A DNA stretch of 64,000 nt. Source: Sordariomycetes sp. S80-01Y (taxonomy: Eukaryota > Ascomycota > Sordariomycetes). The translations under genes and the position numbers were made by a program. The stretch covers positions 682,001-746,000 of the forward strand of contig JAXQJY010000025.1 in the NCBI GenBank assembly GCA_037042185.1, in the 5' to 3' direction. The notes under the pieces are model-generated. The model searched no databases and was not told the origin of the DNA. It was given only the letters and a program-made list of their open reading frames with translations. Positions 49,644-59,895 of this stretch are shown one piece after another. Each line of letters opens with the position of its first letter. The stretch's first letter is position 1.

Positions 49644-51686
49644 TCAAATCCTAGCAAGTAGTCCAAATGCTGTGTTCGCATCTTTCCTCGCCGCTCCGAC
49701 AACTTCTAAGCACATTCCCAAGATGTCTCGTGTATCCCGAGGGTCAATGATACCGTCGTCGATGAGCATGCTGCTTGTTGAATAGCACTCCGCATCCTTG
49801 GAGACATGTTGCTTGAACTTGAGAGTTCTCTCCTTTATCTGATCAGGTGAAAGATTGTCGGCTTTGGCTTTTGCAGACTGAATCTGCTCCATCACGCCGG
49901 CAAGTTGATCAGGACCCATAACGCTGCACCTACCGGTAGGCCAAGTGAAGAGGAAGCGCGGCTTATAAGCTCTCCCACACATGGCATAATTACCGGCCCC
50001 ATAAGAAGCTCCAAGTATGATCGATATGTGCGGCACCGAGGAACAGGAGACGGCAGACACAAGCTGCGCGCCGGCTTTGATAATGCCCGCGTGCTCAGCT
50101 TTAGCGCCGACCATGAAGCCTGTGACATTGTGCAAGAAGATGATGGGCGTGTTCCTAAGTACAAAGGTTATCATACGCCTCAAGTTGAAACTGTGCGCAG
50201 ACCTTCGTGGTCTACATTACTTACTGCTGGTTGCAAAGGCGAATGAACTGGGCTCCCTTGGCAGCCTCCTGTGGATTGATGACAGAGAACTGATTTGCGA
50301 CAATGCCGGCTTTGAAGCCTTCTATCGGTCAGAAAAATCAGAGAACTCAAGGTATTGAGAACATCTCACCGTGGATATAAGCCCACGCGGTCATCAAACT
50401 TGGTCCATACAGCTCTTTGAACATGGCGAGCCGAGAGTCGTCCACAAGTCGCAGCACAACTTCCTTCATATTTAGAGGCTTTCGAATGTCTGGATTGACC
50501 AGGCTCAGTATATCATCGATCGGGTATCGCGGTGATCGCACGTTGATGGACCTCTGAATCGACAAGTTGGCAGGCATCTGCAATGAAGCGGCCCATTCTC
50601 GAGCTAACCTGATGGCGTCAAATCTGTGAATGAAGGTTAGAAGCTGGCGGAGTAGTAAACATGAAAACTCACTCATCCGAGGCCATTTGATCCGCCAGGC
50701 CTGTCAAAGTTGCGTGGACTTTGGCCCCTCCCAGCTCTTCGGCCTCGATAACCTCGCCGGTCGCCATCTTTACCAGAGGCGGCCCACCAAGGAACGCCTG
50801 AGCCTGGCCCTCGACAAAAATTGTGTAATCAGAGAGTGCTGGGTGGTAGGCTCCTCCGGCAGTAGATGATCCGAATACGATTGCGCATGATGGCTCGCCA
50901 TTTTTCGTGCGGACCGCAAGATCGCGAAATAGTTGTCCTCCCTTGTGGAAGACTCTGAACTGCTGAGGTAGGAAAACGCCGGCCTTCACGATCACAAACG
51001 CTTGTCAGGAAAACCTTGGACGAACCGACAATGGCAAAAAATGTGGTAATGTAACTTACTGACTGTACGAGCGAAATAAGAGGAAGGTCGTTCTCGGAAG
51101 CAATTTCCAAAAGACGATTGACTTTGATCACTAGACCGTTGTCAGCTCAAATGCCTGGGATGCATGTGTCCCAGGATGCGACAGACCTGTCATTTCATTC
51201 CATGCTCCTCCGCTTTGGGTTGGAATATGTGACATAACCAAACATGGTCGACCTCTTTGAATTGTTAGATCTGCTTTGCTACAAGGGCAAGGTGGCACTT
51301 ACACGACATTGCCAATGCCCGCAATGATGTTGGCGCAAGGCGTCGATTCCTCGTTGCCAAAGCCTGCGAAGGCACCAAGCTCCCAAAATGGAGAGTCTGG
51401 ATCGAGAAGCAATGCGACCCGGTCTCTCGCTATAGTTGTCGTATGTCAGCACCTTGATGGCGTGCAATAAGCGGCTCGCATGAGGATCTGGCTGCCACGT
51501 ACGTAGTAATTGTCCACGGTCCTGATGGCGCGTAAGCGAGATATGATTACCCTCTGCAGAAACTGCTTCAAGATTTGCTTCAAATTGATCCAATATCGGC
51601 ACCCATTTGTCTTTGTTGAGTTGACATGCCGGGTCTGCCAAGTTGGCACTCGATGACAGGGCTGAGAAGCACAGGCTGCCCGACAT
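49644..51686 (-). CDS. Acyl-CoA carboxylase, carboxyltransferase subunit (MCC beta-like)
   Basis: Transfers the carboxyl group from biotin to the enoyl-CoA. Eight exons are proposed: 51503-51686, 51303-51429, 51187-51254, 51060-51130, 50673-50983, 50370-50623, 50225-50321 and 49644-50154, giving 540 residues. Family features are RVALLLDPDSPFWELG, the MSHIPTQSGGAWNEMT region, LVQSAGVFLPQQFRVFHKGGQ, FGSSTAGGAYHPALSDY and the second crotonase-like half IIFLHNVTGFMVG and GASYGAGNYAMCGRAY. All introns are 48-76 bp GT-AG. It is a little shorter than usual at the N-terminus and has no clear mitochondrial leader. The C-terminus is LLARI, one residue from a canonical PTS1. Its 5' end faces the acyl-CoA synthetase gene over a region with two CGGACCG sites. 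Confidence 0.93.
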
Positions 51687-52056
51687 GATGCATCAAGATG
51701 ATCAGCAGAATGGGGATGTTCAATGTAGCGCGCACTGGTTGGAGAGATCAATTGATAGACGCCAGAAGTTTTCTCTCGAGCTCTGGTCAGACCCCAGTAC
51801 ACGAAGCGTCGTCCGGACCGAGGAGTGCAGGTATAGGCGCTTCCCGGACCGGCGCCCGAGCGCAGACTCCATAGCGGCCTCGGGGCCTTCGGGCCCGCAC
51901 GGCGGTAACAATTTGAGGCTGCTTTAGGCGCTTGTGCAATTCTGGACTACCTATGGGTGTGGCTTTTGTATAGACGTGGTAAAGTCCATGTACTCGGCTT
52001 GCATCGACCGACACGTTCCCAGCCTACACGTACAATTCCCTTCAGCTTCATCCGAT
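51687..52056. promoter_or_regulatory. Divergent promoter of the carboxylase beta-type and acyl-CoA synthetase genes
   Basis: These 370 bases lie between outward-facing genes and hold two CGGACCG cores. The synthetase could also start at an in-frame ATG at 51988, which would shorten the promoter. Confidence 0.65.
51814..51851. promoter_or_regulatory. CGGACCG palindromes, sites 4 and 5
   Basis: CGGACCG at 51814-51820 (TCCGGACCGAG) and 51845-51851 (CCCGGACCGGC), centres 31 bases apart, about three helical turns. They lie roughly midway between the starts of the two divergent genes and could serve both. Confidence 0.55.
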
Positions 52057-54049
52057 ATGTCAGCCCCAAGGAAAGTTGCCCTCTTATCTGGCGCCAAAGA
52101 GCCCGCACTGTGGCATAAGACCATTAGACAGTTGGTTGAAGAGCAGGCTGAACAGCACGGAAATCGCACTGCTGTTATTGTGCCATGGCAATCTTTTCGC
52201 TCTACGTATTCAGAACTGGCAGACAGGAGTCGCGAGGTATCTCGCGCACTGCTCGACCGCGGGGTGCGCCATAGCGACTGCGTGGGGGTAATGGCAGGCA
52301 ATCGCCACGAGTATGTGGACATCTTCCTTGGAGCGGCGAGTATTGGATGTCCTGTTGTTTTGTTGAACAATACGTATAATCCTGACGAATTGCTGAACGC
52401 GTCCAAGCAAAGTTGTAAGTCTTTCCTTGAAATGGCTGATACAGTACCATCAATAGCGTAAAGAAAGTTCTGACGAATTTAGCGTGCAAGATTGTGTTCA
52501 TAGCGACGTCGATAGGTCAAGTCAATCTCGCAAGACACATCGATGTGCTCCAGGCCGAACAGAGCAAGAACAAAGGGCGCCTACAACTTGTCTGCTTGGA
52601 CAGGCCTCCGGCGTCAAAAGGCCCTCCCCTATCTCACTACCATGACTTTCTCAACACGCATGCAGGCAATGGTGCTCATGAGAGCCTTGAGGAGGCTGAG
52701 AGAAGGGTCGACCCAAATGATGTGATCAACCTGCAATTCACTTCCGGTGAGGCTTCACATCTCTAGACGCTATGAACTCTTGACGAAGACACTCGCTCAT
52801 ACCGATCACCCTAACAGGTACTACCGGGGCACCAAAAGCAGCCATGCTTACGAGCTTGTGAGCACTTGTTTTGCGATGTGATTTACCTATCTGGACGTGG
52901 TCAGGCTGACCTGTGCCACAGAAATCTGATCAACAACGCAAGATTCGTGGGCGAGGGAATTGGCATCCACACTGGTGACGTTCTGTGTTGTCCACCACCC
53001 CTCTTCCACTGCTTCGGGATGGTACTGGGTGTACTTACGGCAATTACTCACGGGATACCAATCGTGTTGCCGTCGGATGCGTTCAATGCGTCGCAGACTA
53101 TGGACGCCATCTACACTGAGAAGGCGACCATCCTTCACGGCGTACCTACGATGTTTCTTGCCGAGCTGCAAGTCGTCAACAGTACCGGTCGGAAGCCAAC
53201 TTCTCTGCGCACATGTTTTGGAGCCGGGTCTACCGTGACAATGGCATTGGTCAAGCAGTTGAACGAGGACATGGGGGTGAAGGATGTCCTGATCGGATAT
53301 GGAATGACCGAAACAAGTCCCATATCCTTCATGACTCTGCCCTCAGACTCCTTGGAAAAGAAGCTGTCAACTATTGGTCGACTGATCCCCCATGTTAGGG
53401 CGAAGATCGTGGACCCAGAGGGTAACATCTTATCTCGAGGGCAAAGAGGAGAGCTTTGTACGACTGGGTTTGGCTTGCAGAAGGGATACCTTAACAACCC
53501 GGAAAAGACCTCTGAGGTGATGAAGAAAGACCAGGATGGAGTTGTGTGGATGCATACAGGCGACGAAGTCCGCATTGACGAGGAGGGTTACGGGCACATA
53601 ACGGGACGAATCAAGGACATGATCATCCGCGGTGAGTGTACGATGTCGTTCACGGCAACACTGCTCTGATCACCCCATAAACTAACCACATACTTTGGTC
53701 AGGTGGAGAAAACATCTTTCCGGGCGAGATTGAAGAGCGGCTTTTAGAGCATACTGGCATTGCGGAGGCCAGCGTTGTCGGCATCAGCGACGCGCGATAC
53801 GGAGAGGTAGTGGGAGCATTCCTGCGTCTTTCACCCTCTCAGAAGACCAGAATTAGCGACGATGCTGTGCGTCGCTGGGTTCTGGATAGGCTAGCCAGAC
53901 AGAAAGCTCCGCGGCACGTGTTTTGGGTCGGCGACGGTGGCCACATTCCCGATTTCCCCAAAACTGGGAGTGGCAAGTATCAGAAGGTTCGCTTGCGTGA
54001 GATGGGGAACAAACTCGTGTCACACCAGTTGGTAAAAGCAAGATTGTAA
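52057..54049 (+). CDS. AMP-forming acyl-CoA synthetase with PTS1
   Basis: Activates a free acid to its CoA ester; in this cluster probably isovalerate or a related short acid. Exons 52057-52414, 52483-52746, 52818-52857, 52922-53631 and 53703-54049 give 572 residues. The adenylation motif TSGTTGAPKAAML crosses an intron. GYGMTETSP, HTGDEVRIDEEGYGHITGR and GGENIFPGEIEE are the other ANL-family signatures, and KTGSGKYQK carries the catalytic C-domain Lys. The protein ends VKARL; ARL is a canonical PTS1. An in-frame ATG at 51988 would add 23 residues, but the start at 52057 is closer to the family start. Chain-length specificity cannot be deduced from sequence alone. Confidence 0.94.
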
Positions 54050-54857
54050 CCTTGAACTCGATTGCTTCATTCCATTGGCCTCGTCTTGTTTTCGTAATTG
54101 ACAAAAATCGAAAGTTATCTGTACGAAGCGGATTCGTCCATAGCTTCCTCGAGGGTTGTTGCTCGTCGCTCTGTCGTGCATCCCGATCGTGAGACCGGGG
54201 CTAAGCTGATTGACTCAATTGATCTCTTGCTTGATCCCAAAACGAATGGAGCAGCGCACAGTGAGTGGTAATCAGCTTGAACGCCCGTTAGGTTGCCGTC
54301 ATCCCGCTTGACCGTTTTTGGTGTTTTTTGTGATGCTGCTTTAGACGTCTCGAACCCATCGATATTTATGTAACAGCCCTCTCTAGCTGGCATAGCTTTA
54401 CCTGGGTGTGGCGCAGTATTTACAAGGTTTGATAACGTCTCTTCCTTGATCATTTGCTAGGGTATGGGCGTTACAACCTCTGACCGCTGGTACGCAGTGA
54501 CTTACATCGTAGAGGAGGGGGGGGATTGAGACCTCACAAGGGGTTTAAACTCATTCCCACCGACTGTATACGCAATGCCGATCTACCCACCCCACCCTCC
54601 CAGGGATGCCCCCTTCTTGGCACCAAGTACTCAAGAAGTACCGACTAGTGCATGGGTAGACCTCCCAGCTCCGCAACATGCCCAATAATACCCAGAACCA
54701 ACCTCCCCGCAAACCAGGGCCAGGCCCAACTGGCGTCATCCCCGGATTGGTTTGCGAGGGTCTCTTGGAGAAGACGGCTTGGCAGGAATCGCTCGTCACT
54801 TGTTCCCATTCCTGTCACCAATCCATACTCTGTCAACAACCCATTTGCGCAGTAGCC
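54050..54857. other. Upstream region of the second cluster regulator gene
   Basis: 3' UTR of the synthetase gene, then the promoter of the regulator. No CGGACCG core was found here. A run of ten G lies at about 54517-54526. No gene is supported. Confidence 0.5.
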
Positions 54858-57281
54858 ATGGTCCAACAAGCCCAGCTCATGTCGTCTGGTGTTCAGAAAA
54901 GAAGTCGACAAGCATGCACGAGTTGCCGGTAGGTCACAGCTTTTACGCACAGCTCCTCGAGGCATTGTGCTCTGACATGGTCGGGATAGGTCACGAAAGG
55001 TCAAATGCTCGGCCGAACGACCGACTTGTTCCAATTGTCGCCAAAGTTGCCGCAGTTGCTCTTATGAGCCGTTTCCGAGTCGACTGAACAGAGATATTGA
55101 CGGCGCTCCAAATGTGTCGTTTGGGCCCAATGCAAGCTTTGCTCAATTCCCAACTGCTTCAAGCATTCAACAGCTGATCACTAACACCGGGCTTTCAGGA
55201 GGAGCTGTTGAAGCGTATATCAACGATCGAGTCGATGCTTGTAAAAATTAACCCAGCGGCCCTCGAGCAGTCCCAGTTAGTCAGGTTCTCGTGATGACGA
55301 TTCTGACCAAGCTCACCCTGCATATCTCATTCAGGAAGCTGCCCTCGAGTGCGAATGTCAACTCCATTACGAGTCCATCGGGTCAACATGAGAGCTACTC
55401 GCAAAACCGCTCAAGCAGCATATCTACTTCGGACTCCAGTAATTTCCAAGCAATGTATGTTACCAAACTCTGAGCAGTTGCCTGTCCAACCCCACTAGCT
55501 ACGTTGGGCTATATAGTCAAGCCCTACACATACCTAATAATGAAGCTGATAGTTGACGCGTTCGCAGATCATTCGAAACCCTTCCACCTCCCAGGGTGAT
55601 GCAGGCCCTCATAGACATATACTTTTCTCGAGTACACGACCAACCCTACTCGTTCTTCCACGAGGCCGATTTCCGCCAGCGACTCGACGGCGACCGGTTG
55701 CCTCGCCACCTTCTTTTAGCTATCTCGGCGCTGGCGATCCGATTTCTGAATCATCCATACTTCACAAGCAGAGTGCACGAAGCATCTGCAGCGTACTCAA
55801 GACAGGCTTGGTTACTCGTGCTGACAGATCATCTTATGGTGCTGAACAACGTCACCCTCTCCGTCATCCAGACTATCAGCATCTTAGCAGTGGTCGATTA
55901 CACGGGTAAGATTCTCTTTGAGCTAGCCATACATTTGGGATTTTAAGGCTTCTACAGCAGCGTGAAAACGGGCTGACGTCGTATGCAGCTGGACGAGTCA
56001 GCGCAGGATGGCTCAAGGTTGGGCTGGCGGCTCGACTCTCTCAAGGGTTGGACCTCATGGCTGAGCCCCCAACCTACATCGCCCTCGCGGAGCAAGAAGA
56101 GCGGCGGCGCAGCTTCTGGTCGATATACATCCTCGATCGACTTATCTCGTGCGCTCGGTCTAGGCCACCCGCCATTTCCGACGACGACTGCAACGTGCAG
56201 CTCCCTTCCGAGGGCGGCACCCTACAGGCTCAAGACGAGGCCGGGAGTGCGCAGACCCTGCGCCCTCTCTTAAGCTGGGAGACGAAGACGAGCCAACCTC
56301 CAAAAGGCTTCGTGATGGCCATACTCATGGCATGGGTCTTGGGACGTTGCACGAAGTTCGCACACGGGCGGTCCGGTACAGAGACTGTCCCGCCTTGTGA
56401 CCCAAAGTCAGATTACATGGCTGTCAACTCCTCGCTGATGCTCTTGGAATCTTATCTCGACATCGAAAAGGGTCCTGTTTCGGAGCTGATCCGCGAGGTC
56501 CGGCAAAGCGATGCAACGAATGACGCGAAACAGCTTGGTCACCTAATTTTCTCCCGGGCCCTTTTCCACCTTAGTCACTGCCTCTTGAACCATCCCTTTC
56601 TACTGAGGAACCGACTAAGCTCGTTGACCAGTCAGGTGCCTCGCAGCTTCTCTCTGAGAGCTCTGCAGGTAGCAGAAGACAATGCAAAGAAGCTCACATA
56701 TCTGCTCTTCTCGGCATCCGAGGGCGGCGTTCTCGTTGAGTCGTCGTTCTACACGTACTGCGTCGCCGTATCTGGCGCCATCCATACTATGGCGGACAAG
56801 ACGCCCAAGAATGAGGATAATCTCGGCCAGTACGATGCTTCGCAGTATTTCCAACAAAGTCTAGACATCTTGGGCCGACTTGGTCACCTTTGGCCGATGG
56901 TAAAGAACATTGTAAGTTCACTTGCCAGATATATATCTAGCACACTGGTGTCCTTCATGCTCACTTCGCTGCTGCTAGGAAACGAGACTTCGAAGGTTCC
57001 ATGATCACCTTCCCACCCAGCTGGGTCTTTTCGACCCAGCATTCCTCACGAGCCCTATCGATCCTTCGTACGAAGAAAGCCTTTGGTCGGTAGTCGACTA
57101 TAACACTTTGGCAGGCGAGTTACCCAAGTACGATGTGTTCCCCAGCATCAGCGCGCTTCCATCACCCTCACTCTGGGATGTGGATGTGCCGCTGCCTGAA
57201 TTGCCACAAGACCTCGAACTCCAATTCTCAAGCTTGTTCCCTGACGAACAAAGCGGGTTTGCTCAGAACCCTGTCATATAG
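54858..57281 (+). CDS. Zn2Cys6 transcription factor, cluster regulator candidate 2
   Basis: Seven exons are proposed: 54858-54928, 54990-55113, 55199-55284, 55335-55454, 55568-55905, 55989-56911 and 56979-57281, giving 654 residues. The zinc cluster joins across intron 1: QACTSCR with SRKVKCSAERPTCSNC and RQSCRSC. A short heptad stretch (EELLKRISTIESMLVKI) is a likely dimerisation helix. The Fungal_trans (PF04082-type) region follows, with VMQALIDIYFSRVHDQPYSF and AEQEERRRSFWSIYILDRL. The least certain junction is intron 2 (55114-55198), whose donor GTGTCG is weak; the acceptor CTTTCAG is strong and restores the heptad helix. The gene is flanked by the synthetase and acyl-CoA dehydrogenase genes, so it is a good candidate pathway regulator. 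Confidence 0.88.
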
Positions 57282-57352
57282 GTCATAATCATCTATAAAG
57301 TATTTCAAAACGCATGTGAAGTATAAGCCCATGAGGTGATTGAACTATGTCT

Positions 57353-58920
57353 TCACAGTTTGGCTGCACCATAGCTTTTCGCAGCCTTGATCTCCTGATT
57401 TACTGCAAGCTCAGCCAAGATTTCTTCGCTTCCACCGCCCACAACCATCACGCGCAGGTCTCGGCTAATTTGCTCGATGCGAGCTCCGCGACCATTCTTG
57501 GAGTATCCCAGGCCGCCCATGATCTGCTGTGCTTCGCGGTTGACCTTCTCCAATGTCTGGCCGGCTAGCACTTTGAGGTTGGCAAACAAACCACCCATCT
57601 TCGCGTCGACGCCATCACGCTTCGATCGATCGGACATGTACACGAGCTGTTCCATCCACGCGTACGACGACTCAACGGAGCGCGCCATCGTGCTGAGCTT
57701 TGCCCGGATGACCTGGTTCTCGATGAGCCGTCTACCGAAGGTCTCGCGGGTTGTCGCGTGATTGTAAGCGTCTGTGATGCAAACCCGAGCCATGCGAAGG
57801 GCCGTGCAAGCGAGCCAAAGTCGTTCGTGATTGAAGTCTGTATAATCGTTACTTTGACATCCCGACCCACGACCGTGCAGGGCACACAGGGTTACGTACT
57901 GTTCATTATGATGGGAAAGCCCTTGTTCTCCTCCCCAAGGAGGTTTGCGAGTGGGACTTCGACCTCGTCAAACTCGATGTATGTGGACCCTAAAGACAGC
58001 AGTAATCAGCATCTTGCGTATCAAAAGCGGAACTGAAGGTGCTCCTACCACTAGCATTTACCCCAGAGTTGTTGATCTTCCGACACGTTACGCCGGGAGC
58101 CTTCAATGGAATGACGAGAGCAGATACGCCGGCAACGCCATCATTGCCAGTGCGCACTGCGGCAGTACAGTAGTCTGCAAAGATTCCGTTCGTGATCCAC
58201 TTCTTCGCACCGTTCACGATGTACTTGTCGCCTCGCTTCTCGGCTGATGTCGTGATGCCCGCAACATCTGATCCGGCTTCAAGGTGATGTCAGTACAAAG
58301 GCTATTTCATAAGCTCTTCTTTTGACGCTCAGACACATCTAGCTTCCGGGACACCTTACCATCTGGCTCCGTGACCGCCAGGCAGAAACGGGTTTTGCCC
58401 GTGAGAATATCAGGTAAGAAGCGGCGCTGTTGCTCCTCGTTTCCGAACTGGACCACAGGAGGGCTACCGATTGAGTTGCCGCAGCCAAGCGCCCATACAA
58501 CTCCGAGGTATCCGCATCTGGCCAATTCATCAATCACGATCAGATCGTGGAAAGCGTCCCAGTCTTGTGCGGGGATGTCGCCGGGTAAGCGTTGGCCATG
58601 GAGGTGCTCCAGTGCCAACGGAAAGACCGAGACTGCTGCATAGCCTAGCTGAGCATGTCGTTCTTGAGCCTGGTAGATAAATTATAGTCAGAAACAGATC
58701 GATAACCAGCTTGGCTTCTGCGATGCAAGTAAATATTCAACACAGGCCTTACCTCCTGTGGGACCACGCCCTTGGACTCCCATTCTTCGCAGAATGGCGT
58801 CACATACGTATCAACGTACTTGCGCACATCTTCTTGAAGCCGTCTATGGGAATCGTTATAGTAGGGTGAGAGACCACGAGTGAGCCAAAGCGGATCAGCG
58901 AACGGGGTTTTCGAATTCAT
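57353..58920 (-). CDS. Acyl-CoA dehydrogenase with PTS1 (isovaleryl-CoA dehydrogenase-like)
   Basis: FAD enzyme introducing the 2,3 double bond into an acyl-CoA. Exons 58753-58920, 58360-58669, 58049-58276, 57900-57989 and 57353-57837 give 426 residues. TEPDAGSDVAG and KKWITNG are FAD/substrate contacts of the middle domain. FNHERLWLA holds a Glu where isovaleryl-CoA and long-chain dehydrogenases keep the catalytic base (alignment by eye). REAQQIMGGLGYSKN is the C-terminal family signature. The protein ends AAKL, so AKL is a canonical PTS1, and no mitochondrial leader is seen. If peroxisomal, it must reoxidise FADH2 without the mitochondrial electron-transfer flavoprotein. It ends only 71 bp from the end of the convergent regulator gene. 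Confidence 0.93.
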
Positions 58921-59895
58921 GATTACGACGAAGATAGATAGAGGCCGCCAATTATATGAGGCAGACTCCCCATCGGAAACATATCAGGCCATCATATAAC
59001 CACCTCATATCTATCGAAAAAGAAATCCCTCCAGTGTCGACTGCTTGCCTGGGACCCGAGCAGCTAGAATTCGCTGTCGGTTCGACGGCAGCCTACGGAC
59101 CGATATTCGGATGACTTCTCAAGTCCCCTTGTGCATACCGGTCCGAAGCCGACGCATCGGAAGCCGAGAGACCAATAGAGAGAACACGTAGTCGCCTTGG
59201 TACTTATCTTCCCAAAAGATCTGCTGTACCCTCCAATGTGCCAGGGTCTGGAGCCTCGACTCATGCCAGGTCTCACCAAGGTAGAATCAGGATCTATCGG
59301 AGGTGATAGGGGGTTTAGCGTGTGGCAAGGTATGATGCCGTATCTATCAAGTACCTTATGTATAGTGCTATTATTCCCTATCAGTGGTGCATCGCCTTCG
59401 AACTAACACCGTTGATCCAAAACGGCACCAATTTCCCGGGCCTTTCCCCGCATTTCCACCCTTCACGTCAAGGGATGACCATTTCCTCTTTAGGAAATTT
59501 TTTGAGAAAGCTTATCGAAGGTCCAGCCTTTCTTTTGATAGTCACTTCCAACTGATCATGTGGGGAGCTCGCGGCGGTTTAGTTTCTCAAAAACTTGCCA
59601 AATCGAGTCAAGTCGACTTCAGGGAGCGAGAGGTGGCTTGCGGGCGACGCTCTTATCTGCCCAACTTCACATCTTGGCGGACACGAGAATCCGGGGTTGA
59701 GATGTAATCCGGTCGTTCCTTATCAACGACACGATGTGCATTGCGCAGCTCTCAGCGCCAGCTATCAGTTACGGGTTGCAGCGACGTCCGGACTGCCCGT
59801 ACATAAGGCCCGTTGCGCTCGCTGGTCGACTCCTATGTGGTCGCTAACGTACAATCTTGACTTCAACAAGAAAGAAAGAACACAGGATCGCAATA
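58921..59895. promoter_or_regulatory. Divergent promoter of the acyl-CoA dehydrogenase and permease genes
   Basis: These 975 bases lie between outward-facing genes. Two cores, CGGACCG and its complement CGGTCCG, lie near the dehydrogenase end. A short upstream exon of the permease could also be hidden here. Other short frames have no support. Confidence 0.55.
59096..59145. promoter_or_regulatory. CGGACCG palindromes, sites 6 and 7
   Basis: CGGACCG at 59096-59102 (TACGGACCGAT) and CGGTCCG at 59139-59145 (ACCGGTCCGAA), the reverse complement of the same core. Centres are 43 bases apart, the same spacing as sites 2 and 3. They lie 176 and 219 bases upstream of the dehydrogenase ATG. Confidence 0.5.

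Noticed and set aside
55114-55198. Continuation of exon 2 of the second cluster regulator through this segment
   Set aside because: It is open in frame but leads to a stop soon after. Using the CTTTCAG acceptor at 55198 restores a leucine-zipper-like helix and an open frame to the regulator body.
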